Shown here: one piece after another, positions 39,769 to 50,067 of the stretch | Layout of the letters: every line of letters starts with the position of its first letter | Numbering within the stretch: the first letter of the stretch is position 1 | Assembly (NCBI GenBank): GCA_015501055.1 | Contig: JADNYV010000091.1 | Coordinates: forward strand, 1-64,000 | Direction: 5' to 3' | Origin: Mucidula mucida | Lineage: Eukaryota > Basidiomycota > Agaricomycetes > Agaricales > Physalacriaceae | DNA length: 64,000 nucleotides | Notes under the pieces: model-generated | The model's input: only the letters and a program-made list of their open reading frames with translations | What the model was told of the DNA's origin: nothing | Databases searched by the model: none | Program-made: the position numbers and the translations under genes

Positions 39769-40029
39769 TGTTGGAATCGACGCAATACGGAGATTACAGA
39801 TAGATCAGGATTGGCAGGGTCGAGCGCGTGGCGCGCCGTAGGCGCGCAATCTCTTTCATCTGGCTTTCCTCAGTACCGCTACGATACAGTGTACTGAGGT
39901 AAGCCACTCATTAGTATGACGGGACGATTAACTTATATATCACCTAGACGTACTTATACACGGTCTAGGTATAGTACCACTACGATACAGTGTACTGAGA
40001 CGTACTTATACACGGTCTAGTTTCCAACA
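39769..40029 (+). repeat. 5' LTR of Copia-3 with duplicated, intron-like module
   Basis: Begins TGTTGGAATC and ends TTTCCAACA. Module A at 39872-39898, intron-like 49 nt at 39899-39947 (GTAAGCCACTC ... TTAAC ... CCTAG), B at 39948-39968, GTAT at 39969-39972, A again at 39973-39999 (one difference), B again at 40000-40020 (identical). CCTCAGTAC ... GTACTGAGG forms a 9-bp stem around the donor site. It is followed by the half-tRNA site GGTTATGGGCT at 40030. Confidence 0.95.
39899..39947 (+). other. Intron-like 49-nt segment in the Copia-3 LTR
   Basis: GTAAGC donor after AG, GATTAAC branch-site candidate 15-20 nt before the end, and CCTAG acceptor. Absent from the second module copy 26 nt downstream. 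Only the first 11 nt (GTAAGCCACTC) are conserved with the Copia-2 segment, as expected for introns that keep splice signals while the interior diverges. The 3' LTR copy is at 44742-44790. Confidence 0.6.
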
Positions 40030-40158
40030 GGTTATGGGCTATTTTCTTTGACGGAACTCGACCGCTAGCGCATGACGAGCAACCTCGACATTGAAAACCT
40101 CGCATCTTCTTTCACGAGACTACACATAAACACATCCACCCCCCACACATCCCACATC

Positions 40159-43100
40159 ATGCCACTCGAGAAGCTCAAAGCCAAACAGGTCACGGTCGGC
40201 TCCTCGCTCGACCTAGACGCCAGAAACTGGGTACGCTGGAGCTCCAGCGCGCTAGACGCGTTTCTCATTGCCGGCACAAAAGGCTATGTCCTCGGCACCA
40301 CCAAATCCCCCTCTGACGCCGCCGACCTCAACACGTGGAACAACAACGATCAGTTCGCACAGGCTAATATACGCATGAACATTTCGGAAGCAGAGAAAGA
40401 CTACCTCCGCGACCATGACCCCACCCTCACCACTGCCCACGCAATCTGGACGGCCCTCGAGAAGCGACATCGCAAAACTTCCGAGTCTCAAACCTCACTC
40501 CTCAGCGACGCGCTCACCACCGTTATATGACACGACGACGACATGGTCAAGAACGCACAAGTCATTCGAGACAAATGCAAGCAGATCTTTGAGGTCGGCC
40601 AGCTCACAGCCAACAGCCTCGCGGCCGTTGTCATCCTTCAAGCACTTCATGTCGATCTCAAGGACATCCGTCGCAAACACAAGGATACCACCTCCCCCGT
40701 AGACATCATCAAATCGCTCGAGAAGGAGGCGGTCCAGGTGAAGGAAGAGAAGAAGAAAGAGCTTGCCGAGGCGGAGAGGGCGAACGTCGCAAAGCCCCCA
40801 CCGAAGAAGAACGGCTCGAAGAAGAAGTACGAGCCCTGCCGCAATTGTGGGGGACGCCATTGGACTAAAGATTGCTACGAGGAAGGGGGGGATATGGAAG
40901 GACGCAGAGACGAGGTGATAGCGGCGAAGGAGGAGAGGAAGAAGGCGTACGAGGCGAGGAGGAACCCCGCTTCCGCGTCGACAACACCCTCCAATCCCAA
41001 CACCTCGAAGTCGGCGCCTCCCACCCAAGGCAAAGCGGTGCCCGTGAAGAATGTCGCGGGACAGACGATCTACTACCAGGTCGTCGAGGAGGAGATCGTC
41101 AACACTGCGATGACACTTACGAGCAACACAGAGCTCGAGGAGATGTACAAGACATACGGAGGACAACACCGCGCATCATCCCCATCATCATCCGAATACT
41201 CCATGCTTGCGAACACACCCGCCAAAGTGTCTATTGACTGGAGGGAGTTCACCAACCCCAACTACGTCAATGATCCATCCATCCCCATCGTAGCCCTCCA
41301 AACAAACAAGACAACCACCATGTCAGTGTCTCCATTCTATGGCGACAGCGGGGCAACCACCCATATCACCAACGCTCGAGAGGACTTCATGAGCCTCCGG
41401 CCCATTGTGCCCAAGCCAATCTGGGGCTTCGCAGGTTGTTACGTCGAGGCCAAGTACGAGGGAGACATCCACATACAAATGGGCAAAGGTATTACACTGG
41501 TACTCAAGAACGCCCTCTATGTTCCTAAGGCCAATGTTTGCCTACTCTCCATCGGAAAGCTTTGCGATGATGGGTACAAGGTATCCTTCAACCACAAGGG
41601 GTTCCAGGTCCTGAACTCGAGCAAGACCATCGTCGCGACAGGTACACGCCACAATCGCAAGCTTTACGCTCTCAATGGGATGATTACCGCCCAGCTCAAG
41701 CATAGCGCTCAACACGACGCTATTGCAAACGCCACCTCGCTCGAAACATGGCACCGTCGAATGGGACACATTGGTGTCTCGACCATCAAGAAGATGGCTA
41801 CGCGCGGGATGGCGACAGGTATGCCTGTCGACTTCTCCGAGACACCACCCTCATGCTCCTCTTGCATTCTCGGAAAGCAGACACGAACCTCTGTGCCAAA
41901 GACGAGTACAAACGGGCAAAGTAGAAGGAAGCTGGGGGTCATCTGCGCAGACTTGACTGGAGCACAAGCTGTAGAATCCTCACGCCACAATTGTTATTCC
42001 CTTACACTCGTTGACGAATATACGGATTACACATGGTCTATCCCTGTGAAAACAAAGAGTCAGGCAGCGTTAGAGGTCAAGAGATGGGAACGTGAGCGCG
42101 AGCTAGAGAATCCCGGAGTCAAAGTTGGGATATATCGAATCGACGGAGGCGAGCTAGACAGCGACACATTCAAGAAGCACCTTGCTGAGCACGGTACGAA
42201 ACTCCAAATCACAGCACCATACACATCCGCGCAGAACGGCATAGTGGAACGTCGCCATCTCACACTTTTTCAACTCGCTCGAAGCATGCGCAATGCATGT
42301 GGCGCCCCAGCGAATCTGTGGGACTACTTTGTGGAGACCGCCACATACATCGCGACCTTACGACCAACAACGTATCAGAACCGCAAAACGCCTTACGAAG
42401 CATACAACGAATCAAAACCGGATCTGTCGCACCTACGGGAGATAGGATGTCGCGCTTTCGTTCTAATACAGAACAAACACAATCCAAAGGTTTACGACTG
42501 TTCAATCAAATGCAAGCTCATAGGCTACGCAACCAACTCAAAGGCGTACATCTGCTGGCACCCCTCATCGCACAAGGTCATCACCTCATACCACGTCGAA
42601 TTCATTGAAACCCACCAATCGCAACCACGACCCCTTCAACCAGGCAGAATAGTAAATGAAGAAACAGAAGAAAAGGAAAGTAGTGTATCTAACATAGACA
42701 TAGACTCAGACACCGAAGATGAGGAGGACCAAGTAGACGACCAACAAGGGGAAGACGGCGAGGCAGACCTCGATCCCGACCCAGAGGTCAATAGACCAAG
42801 ACGAAGCAGTAGAGTACCAGGAAAAGGGAACGAGGAGAAGATTAGAGAAGAGGTAACAAAGTTGGCGGCAATCACAGAGCGGAGAATAGCAGAACGAAGG
42901 GCGCGGAAGCTGATGAAACAGGCCGAGCAACGAGGAATACCGAACGAGGACAACGCTCACTCACTAGTGGACAACATAATACTCGCCAGCTTGCACAACG
43001 ACAATCAAATCAATCTTGAATGTCCAAGCGACCCAAAGTCCACAGACGAAGCTTTGGCAAGCAACCAGAGCGGCGAATGGAGATCCGCAATCAAGGAGGA

Positions 43101-44604
43101 GCTTTCTTCAATCAAATTAATGGAGGTATACAAGCTCGTACCGAGATCAAAGGTGTCCAGCGGTAGGAAGGTCATGCAAGGGAAGTTTGTTTTCAGAACG
43201 AAGCGGGGACCGAGCGGCGAGATCACCAGATACAAGGCGCGATACGTACTTTGAGGATTTGAGATGATTTTCGGGAAGGACTACACCAAAACCACATCGC
43301 CCACCGCTTGCATGGAATCCTTCCGCGTACTACTCCACCTCGCAGCTGCTCTAGACTATGAGTTAACACAACTCGACGTCAAAACTGTGTACCTGTACGG
43401 AGAAATCAACAAGACCACCTGAATGGAACAACCTAAAGGTTTCGAGGAGAGAGGAAAGGAAGATTGGGTATGGGAGCTGAAGAAAGGGCTCTACGGTATG
43501 AAGCAGGGCGGGCGCCTGTGGAACAGGACAATGGACGGGTTCATGAAGGAACTGGGATTCACTCAACTTAGCGTGGAACACTGCATCTATTAGCCCAATT
43601 CTAACTCTAGGTCTCGAGTTCCTTTGAGGTACGCAACAACGTGCTGTGCCGCTTTCCAGTGTGTTTCCCCGTGTCCGTTATTGAAACGACTGAGCGTGCT
43701 GATGGCGTGCATAATGTCGGGGCGCGTAGATACGGCGAGGTACATCAGGACTCCCACAAGCTGCCGGTATGGCTGCTTGGCGGCCTTTCGTCCCTCCTCC
43801 TCTGATTGTGGGAGGTCCTGTTTAGTGAGTCTGGCTCCTACTGGAAGTGGTGTTTGTGTTGGATTAGCGCCGTCGAGGTGGAATTCGGTGAGAATCTTAT
43901 TGATGAGAGCCTTCTGCAAAATGTATACGGCCTTCTGCTCGCAATCGCGTCTGATGCCTATCCCGACTACGAAACTGGCTGGCTCTCGCAATATCTGCCA
44001 TTGCTGTTGCAGTTCCAACTCGAATCTCGACTCCTCCTTAATGCTACTGGCGGCTACCGTGAAATCGTCGATGTGTACGGCTGCGAAGATTGTTCCCAGG
44101 TCGCGTCTGCGGGGACAGAGGATCGCGAAACTCACCGGCTACACAGACTCCGACTACGCAAACTGCCCCGATACTTGACAATCGGTATCCGGATATTGCT
44201 TCTCTCTTGGATCAGGACTAGTATCCTGGATGTCAAAGAAGCAAGCCACTACGGCAACGTCGTCCACAGAAGCGGAATACATGGCAGCGTGTCCGGCCAC
44301 GAAGGAAGCAGTATGGATGCGAAATCTTCTATCGGGGCTAGAGCACGAGCAACCAAAAGCCACACTCGTCTTCATTGACAATTGGGGAGCGAGAATCCTC
44401 ACCGAAGATCCATCTTTTCACCAACGCGCCAAACATATCAAGACGCAGCACCACTATAGTCGCAAATGCGCAGAACGTGGACTTGTCAAATTTGTTGATG
44501 TACCGAGCAAAGACAATCTGGCGGATGCTTTCACCAAAGCGCTCCCGACATCACAGTTCCGCATTCTATGAGGATGGATGGGATTAAAGGAATCTCCGAA
44601 TTGA
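40159..44604 (+). pseudogene. Copia-3 Gag-Pol with nonsense codons and an inverted RT segment
   Basis: Aligns by eye with Copia-2 from MPLEKLKAKQVT at 40159 (an upstream in-frame ATG lies at 40072). TGA codons interrupt gag (40528), RT (43252 and 43420) and RNase H (44176), and TGA 44569 precedes the tail GWMGLKESPN; all could be former CGA or TGG. Intact stretches include the knuckle CRNCGGRHWTKDC, protease YGDSGATTHITN, integrase CSSCILGKQTRTS, YRIDGGELDS and NGIVERRHL, and RT QLDVKTVYLYGE. The HIDDFTVAAS active site is encoded on the opposite strand, within the inverted block 43593-44112. RNase H resumes on the plus strand at 44120 (YTDSDYANCPD). Confidence 0.92.
43593..44112 (-). other. 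520-bp inversion inside Copia-3
   Basis: The plus-strand RT reads to VEHCIY and then breaks. The minus strand of 43593-44112 encodes exactly the missing part: RRRDLGTIFAAVHIDDFTV at its start to GTRDLELELG at its end. Plus-strand coding resumes with RIAKLTGYTDSDY. No foreign DNA is involved; the block has simply been flipped in place. Breakpoints are good to within a few bases. Confidence 0.95.
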
Positions 44605-44611
44605 GGAGGAG

Positions 44612-44872
44612 TGTTGGAATCAACGCAATACGGAGATTACGGATAGATCAGGATTGGCAGGGTCGAGCGCGTGGCGCGCCGTAGGCGCGCAATCTCTTTC
44701 ATCTGGCTTTCCTCAGTACCGCTACGATACAGTGTACTGAGGTAAGCCACTCATTAGTATGACGGGACGATTAACTTATATATCACCTAGACGTACTTAT
44801 ACACGGTCTAGGTATAGTACCACTACGATACAGTGTACTGAGACGTACTTATACACGGTCTAGTTTCCAACA
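44612..44872 (+). repeat. 3' LTR of Copia-3
   Basis: 261 bp, two differences from the 5' LTR (GAATCA for GAATCG, TTACGG for TTACAG). Module copies lie at 44715-44863. Confidence 0.97.
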
Positions 44873-45873
44873 AGCCTTAATTGAAGAAGACGAGAGTATG
44901 CCTGATAATGGCATGTCCACCAAGTCAGGATAGCACAAATGACTGCACGAGTGAGCTTTGCAAGAATACCCTTCTTGACTCGAAGCCACCCAATGAGTGC
45001 TACTGCGCAGTCAGCGATGTCGAGAAGCTCCGATTTTGACTTAAAGAAGTTGGCAACAATTAGATTGATCTGTATCTCAGTCAGTGTATGAAAGCACTAA
45101 GCACAATATAAATACTTGATGAGCATAGCAATCGAGGACAATAATATGAGGAAACTCAGCAGCAAAGAGCCGGCGAGCTTTCCGACCGTCGGGACCCGCG
45201 TCGGTGACCACCGCAATAATGGTGACTTTGTAAGTTGTCTCAACATCCTTCTTCACATCCTTCAACCTCTCAAACAGATGGTCGCCACTCTTCCGTTTGA
45301 TGGAATGGTCTTCTGTTCGCACAGTAAAGCCACAACCATTTGAGGCGGTCATGAATCCCATAAGATAGTGGTTGTTCATGCCAGTCCATCCATTCTCCTG
45401 AAGCGTTGTGTTGTGGTCTTTAACCAATAAACAAACCTAAAGGATTATTCAACAATTGGTAAGACAATTCAAAAAGAGATCAACATACATTTTCCCAAAG
45501 TTCCTCTCGCACACTGGGAAGAATACAGTTGCGAAGCAAATGTCAACCGATCCGAGGTGCGAGTGGAATGAACTCATCTAACAACAGTTGCCAATTTGGA
45601 TCCTCAACCCATCGCACTGGAAAGCCTGCAGATGCAGTCAATCAGCCAATGAGTGTCTCAAAACGTTGTCGGCGCTGCTTGGTCCACATCTTCAGGAGAG
45701 AAATGTCCAGCGTCATTGCCTGGTTCAGGCTGGCCTGCCGTGACAATTGCGTGCAACTGGGGGTCCACAATGGAGGGCGACTACCACTGCTGACATTGGA
45801 AATAGAGTCATCTGGGCCGAGCTCAGAGGGTACTCTACGTAGTGATGGAGATAGAAAGGTGGATGGTCCCGCC

Positions 45874-46546
45874 TAGAGACCTCAACAAGTTTCCGGGTCA
45901 TGCAGAAACTCAAGTACTTGATCCGGCCGGGGATCTCGGCTACTCGACTTGTTTGATCCGCAGATCAATAGCAAGTAGGGCATCTAAGCGGTGAGTACTT
46001 GTTACGAGTACTCGCACTTACTCGCAGCGCTGATGGCGCTGGACTTTCTGAGCATGCCAGATATGCTTTGCTTCTTTATTCCATCTTCTTCTACTGATGA
46101 TCAGTCTAGCTACATCGACAAATGTTGAACGGATGTTTTTGGTGGCCGGCTTAACAGTCACCAAACATCGTTTCAGATGAGTCTGTTTGTGCCTGTGTCG
46201 TGTTGAAGGATTGGTTCAAGTCAGGCCTTGTGCCTATTGAGCAAGTAATTCAGATTTTCAACGAAAAAGCCGCACGGAAAGGTAAATCTGATAAGTAGTT
46301 ATTACAAAGTGGTTGTTTATGTACAGTTTTATTACAATATTATGTAGCTTGATCCGCGAGTATTTGCGACTCGTTACTATCCGGATCGTCTTTGAGTACT
46401 CGCTAAACTCGCGAGTACTCGACTCGTTTGACCCGCGAGTCAGCGCGGATCAAGTAAGTTCCGGATCACGAGTATGCCCTTTCAGCCTCGAGTACTCGGC
46501 TCTCGGATCGCGGGTCTGATCCAAGTATTACTCGTTAAGGTCTCTA
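45874..46546. mobile_element. hAT-type MITE (673 bp) in hAT-2, with a transposase remnant
   Basis: Terminal inverted repeats TAGAGACCTCAAC / TAGAGACCTTAAC and perfect 8-bp target duplications GTCCCGCC (45866-45873 and 46547-46554). Subterminal regions are packed with the palindrome-like motif GAGTACTCG. Inside, at about 46106-46300 on the plus strand, a remnant of the hAT dimerisation domain is readable (ATSTNVERMFLVAGLTVTKH, then after a frameshift SDESVCACVVLKDWFKSGL, ending TAG). It is therefore an internal-deletion derivative of a full hAT rather than a de novo MITE. Removal restores the hAT-2 frame exactly. Confidence 0.95.
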
Positions 46547-47060
46547 GTCCCGCCCCAGGCGTTGTCACAAAGAGCGGCCCGCGGGGCACATTGACATCAA
46601 TATCAATGGAGGAAGGAGACATCTGGTGTTGTTGGCAAGGAGTATGTGTCTTCTTGTTCGCTTTAGCGGTTTCCCGGACATCCTGCAGCATAAGCGAGCA
46701 CTTTACCAGGTGGTTGATTAGCGTGATATTGTCTCCACGGACGAGGCGCTTCCTATTGCGGTTCTTGTCCCAAACTAGACTCATAACAGATGTTAGTCAA
46801 TGCCAAAAATTAAGGTCTGTAGAACACATGGAAGGTTTCGATAACGGACATGTCTGAGGTGCAGGTAGGACACTCTGAGCTACCAATGCCTCATCCTCCT
46901 CCTGCTGCTTTTGAAGATCTGAATTCCAGCAGAATATGCAGTACTTGATCATCTTGTAACTGGAAGGATTGTCCGTCCAATTGGCATGGTTCTTGAGCAC
47001 TGGGTCCGAGTGACGGTGGTTTGGATGGGTGTAAAAATACTCCTTGAACCAGTCTGAAGC

Positions 47061-47957
47061 GACTGTAGACGCAGTACGAAGAGCCCCGCTTGATGATTAG
47101 ACATTGAAATATGATTGCAGTAGTACAAGAGTCAAAAATAAGTATACTGATGGTCTGGAGATAAGGAATGGTGTGGGATAGCTGACTCGGACCGTGTTCT
47201 GTCGATCAAGCTACTCTGGCTACATTATGTGGCTGCCATTCGCATGGCAGCCAAGCTACATTTCGGCTAAATGGCGGCTACACCCGCCGTGTAGCCATTC
47301 ATGTCCGTTTGGGAATAGTGTCCCAAGTCCCAGCCAATCATTTTCAAGATCTTAATCATGATAAGATTACGCTAACCGCCGAAAGCCATGTCTCGCTTGA
47401 AGCTGAACGTTAACCACCACCTCCGCTATCCGTCATCTCATGATGCGCCGCCGCCGCCCTCGAATACATTTTGGGGCTCTCTCGGGCTCGTCTTCATGAC
47501 GGCACAGTCCAGGACGAGGCTGATGTTGCCTGGATTGTGTGTGCGGGCTTCAAGATGCCGGATTGGCCCCGCCTCACTGCTTTTGTCTCCTCCAACGAGG
47601 TTTGGTTGGATTTTCGGCCAGGATGGCGTGGTGCATGCGTCCTGGCCATAAGGGTGCGTCGTTCATCCACGACCAGCACATTTGCTACTGATCACCGCTT
47701 CTGCTATCGCACCGTCTCTCTAGTGCGCAGGATGGCGGACCATGGACAACGGTAATTGTGTGCACGGTGCTGCACAACTTTTTCGCTGCCTTGCACTTCC
47801 TGCCCGCCTTCAACATCACTCCGCTTCTGGTGCCTTGCGTCAATATTCTCGCTGGTGCATGCTGTATGTGTCCGGCACAGCCGGACAGTACTTGCAATAT
47901 GCCTCCATCAGTCTCTGATAATACATTGTGTGTATGTGTACTACATCCCATTACAAT
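47061..47957. other. No clear gene; right flank of hAT-2
   Basis: 47210-47320 holds repeated GGCTAC/GTAGCC and GGCTAAATGGC boxes, the presumed subterminal region of hAT-2. Plus-strand open frames at 47388-47755 (for example DEADVAWIVCAGFKMPDWPRL) overlap each other in two frames and match nothing I recognise. They might be a frameshifted remnant. Confidence 0.35.
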
Positions 47958-47982
47958 TTACATATTTCTGTTACTATCTGCC

Positions 47983-48718
47983 TAGACCTGGGCACAAGTG
48001 TGCACTCGGATGCACTTGCACTCTTAAAGCGGGTCATTCACAGCTCCGAGCCGGACACCCGCACTCGAGTGACACCCGGGTGCAGCACTTGAGTGCGGCA
48101 CCAACTCGCGAGTGTTTGCGCACCCGAGTGTCTTGCCACTGGGTAGGGTGGCGGGTGCACCCGTGTACACCCGCCTGGCAATATCAGTCCGTCAGTCCAG
48201 AATTAACTATGTAAAATTATAGTATGAATGCTACGCTACAGCAGTTAGAAATGATTGAATATGTAGATATCTAAACTATAAGTCAGAAACAGTTAAGAAC
48301 AGAAGGAAAAACTACAGCGAGAACTACTCCTCATCCGAAGAATCATCATCATTGATAACAATGGGTTCACCATCTCCCCCCTCCTCCTCGTCCTCCTCCT
48401 CCTCCGCCCTCCATCCATCAAGACCTCCTCCTCAGAAAGATCATCACCCTCATCACATCCATGGCATCCTCATCTGAGGAGGAACTCCACTCAGAATCAG
48501 ATGTAGGGTTCACGTACTTGCGCCTGAATACCCGGGTGTTTGCGAGTGTCCACTCAGGTAGAGTGTGGGTCGGCACTGTGGCCCAAAGCCAGACACCCGC
48601 ACTCGAGTGGGTACCCGTGCGAACACCCTACTCACCACTGCCAAACACTCACACCCGGGTGTGAGTGCCGGGTCACCCGGGTGTACACTTAAACACCCAA
48701 CACTCGCGCCCTGGTCTA
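47983..48718. mobile_element. hAT-type MITE (736 bp) in the DUF6729 gene, C-terminal insertion
   Basis: Ends TAGACCTGGGCACAAGTG and, on the other strand, TAGACCAGGGCGCGAGTG. Perfect 8-bp duplications TATCTGCC at 47975-47982 and 48719-48726. Subterminal regions carry many ACCCGGGTG / ACTCGAGTG motifs. The interior (about 48320-48510) encodes on the minus strand a Ser/Asp/Glu-rich tail resembling hAT C-termini, so it too may be an internal-deletion derivative. Confidence 0.95.
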
Positions 48719-49508
48719 TATCTGCCCAATCCCGCAAGAGTCTCTCAATCTCAGCTTCCAAAATCCAAACCTTCTCGCCTGGTTTCAACGGTGGATGCCC
48801 AACGCATGCACACTTCGCTTGATTGCCCTTTCCAGGGCATATGTGACGCCGCTCGCACAACGCCTTCACACATACGGCACAGCGGTCACCTTTCTGAGCC
48901 TTGCAGAGGCAACAACATTTCGAGCAATGCCAATGCTTTCATGGCTAACATCCAGAGTTGGCTAATGCTGGGGTTGACTTGGATGGGTGACTGTGGGAGT
49001 AGACAACGCAGCGGGGACGGAGCTGAATGATGAGAGAGAATTGGGCTGAGCAAGTCCAACATCGACATTTATAGCATATGGATTGTATGGGTCATCAACC
49101 TCAGTCATCTCAATGTTGTGTTGGTGCGCGTTGCTGGCAGTATCGGACTGCAACACATCACGATGAGGTTCTATTGGATTGTATGATCACAGAGAGGCGC
49201 GCAAATTGTCGACTGCAGTGATAAATGAGATTGGGATAATGGTGAGTAAACTAACATACCAGTTTTTGATGTGTCATCGGGTTCTTCATCGAGAGAGATT
49301 GCAGGTACAGTTGTGACTGAATTGTCAGTAGAGGCAATGAGATCAGTAAACGCCTTCAAAGCGACGGTGTTCTGGCCAAGGAACAATGTCGAGCATTTGG
49401 ATTTCCACAAGATTGTCTTCTTGTGATGGAGCTCTAATTGCGCGGGTAGCTTGTAATACAAGCGTTGATTCGAGTCTGTGATAGTTCGGTCCTGAGTGTT
49501 GACCTCGG

Positions 49509-50067
49509 TAGAGTCGGACGCGAGTATAGAATAAAAAAAGTACTCACGAATAAACTCATACTCATCATGCAAGCCAAGAGTATACTCGCACGTGAGTAGA
49601 GTAGAGTCTAGAGTCTATGGTGAGTCTAGAGTTTCAGTTTGGGGCCACGAATACTCGATAGACTCATACTCATAAATATTCGTGAATACTCATGAGTATT
49701 CTTATATTCGTGAGTATTCGTGAGTATTCAGCTCGGTTCGACGGCGCAAGCCTGCTTCTTCACCTCAGGATACTACTGATATGGATGCTACTGATATGGA
49801 TATAACTTGATACACTTACGACCTACTTACTTTAATCTTCACTGTCTTTATGTTTGAATTTGCTTGCTGATACGTGAGTATACTCGAGTATACTCGGATC
49901 GTACTCGAGTACTCGAATACTCGAGACTCATGAAGTACTCTCGAGTAGAGTAGATATTCGAGTAGAGTCTCGAGTGAAGACTCGAGTCTTGAGTATTGGG
50001 TTTGAGGTAAGAGTTACTCATACGATGAGTCCGAATATACTCGAGTATGGACTCGTGTCCATCTCTA
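49509..50067. mobile_element. hAT-type MITE (559 bp) in the DUF6729 gene
   Basis: Ends TAGAGTCGGACGCGAGTATA and, on the other strand, TAGAGATGGACACGAGTCCA. Perfect 8-bp duplications GACCTCGG at 49501-49508 and 50068-50075. The body is dense in ACTCGAGTA and GTGAGTATT repeats and has no coding remnant that I can read. Its ends match the left end of the hAT fragment in Copia-1 (8788), so one transposase family could mobilise both. Removal rejoins FWNAEV with NTQDRTIT in frame. Confidence 0.95.

Larger units (their letters stand above)
39769..44872 (+). mobile_element. Copia-3: complete-length copia element, decayed, with internal inversion
   Basis: LTRs of 261 bp (39769-40029 and 44612-44872) differ at two positions. 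Target duplications AGCCT lie at 39764-39768 and 44873-44877, within hAT-2 coding sequence. The polyprotein is related to Copia-2 but has several TGA codons and an inverted 520-bp block in RT. The LTRs share the A, intron-like, B, GTAT, A, B layout with Copia-2 although the rest of the LTR sequence differs widely. Confidence 0.97.
38412..47060 (-). pseudogene. hAT-2 transposase, split by Copia-3 and a MITE
   Basis: Minus-strand gene of the same family as hAT-1. The N-terminal part (WFKEYFYTHPNHRH, KMIKYCIFCWNSDLQKQQEED, VWDKNRNRKRL, HLVKCSLM: a BED-like finger) lies at about 47060-46560. A MITE then interrupts it at 46546-45874 and the frame resumes exactly (PGAGPSTFLSPSLRR). In-frame TGA codons follow near 45645 and 45547, probably former CGA. 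The core reads AVVTDAGPDGRKARRLF and IIVLDCYAHQ (45240-45110). Copia-3 interrupts at 44872-39769; the gene continues with ADQVHPQVVFIGDADQLEKAQ and ends with the dimerisation motif NLASCERLFSVFGNILTKLR (about 39010-38950) and an acidic tail at 38412. Confidence 0.8.

Noticed and set aside
40495..41169. 224-codon antisense open frame over Copia-3 gag
   Set aside because: Leu/Arg-rich shadow of the gag strand.
38112..47345. ATGTCCGTTT(T)GGG boxes at about 38115 and 47305 as hAT-2 inverted repeats
   Set aside because: The two boxes are in the same orientation, not inverted, so they cannot be the two terminal repeats of one hAT element.
47471..47755. Possible small gene (DEADVAWIVCAGF)
   Set aside because: Overlaps another open frame in a second phase, has no recognisable domain, and lies in the flank of hAT-2; kept only as a note.
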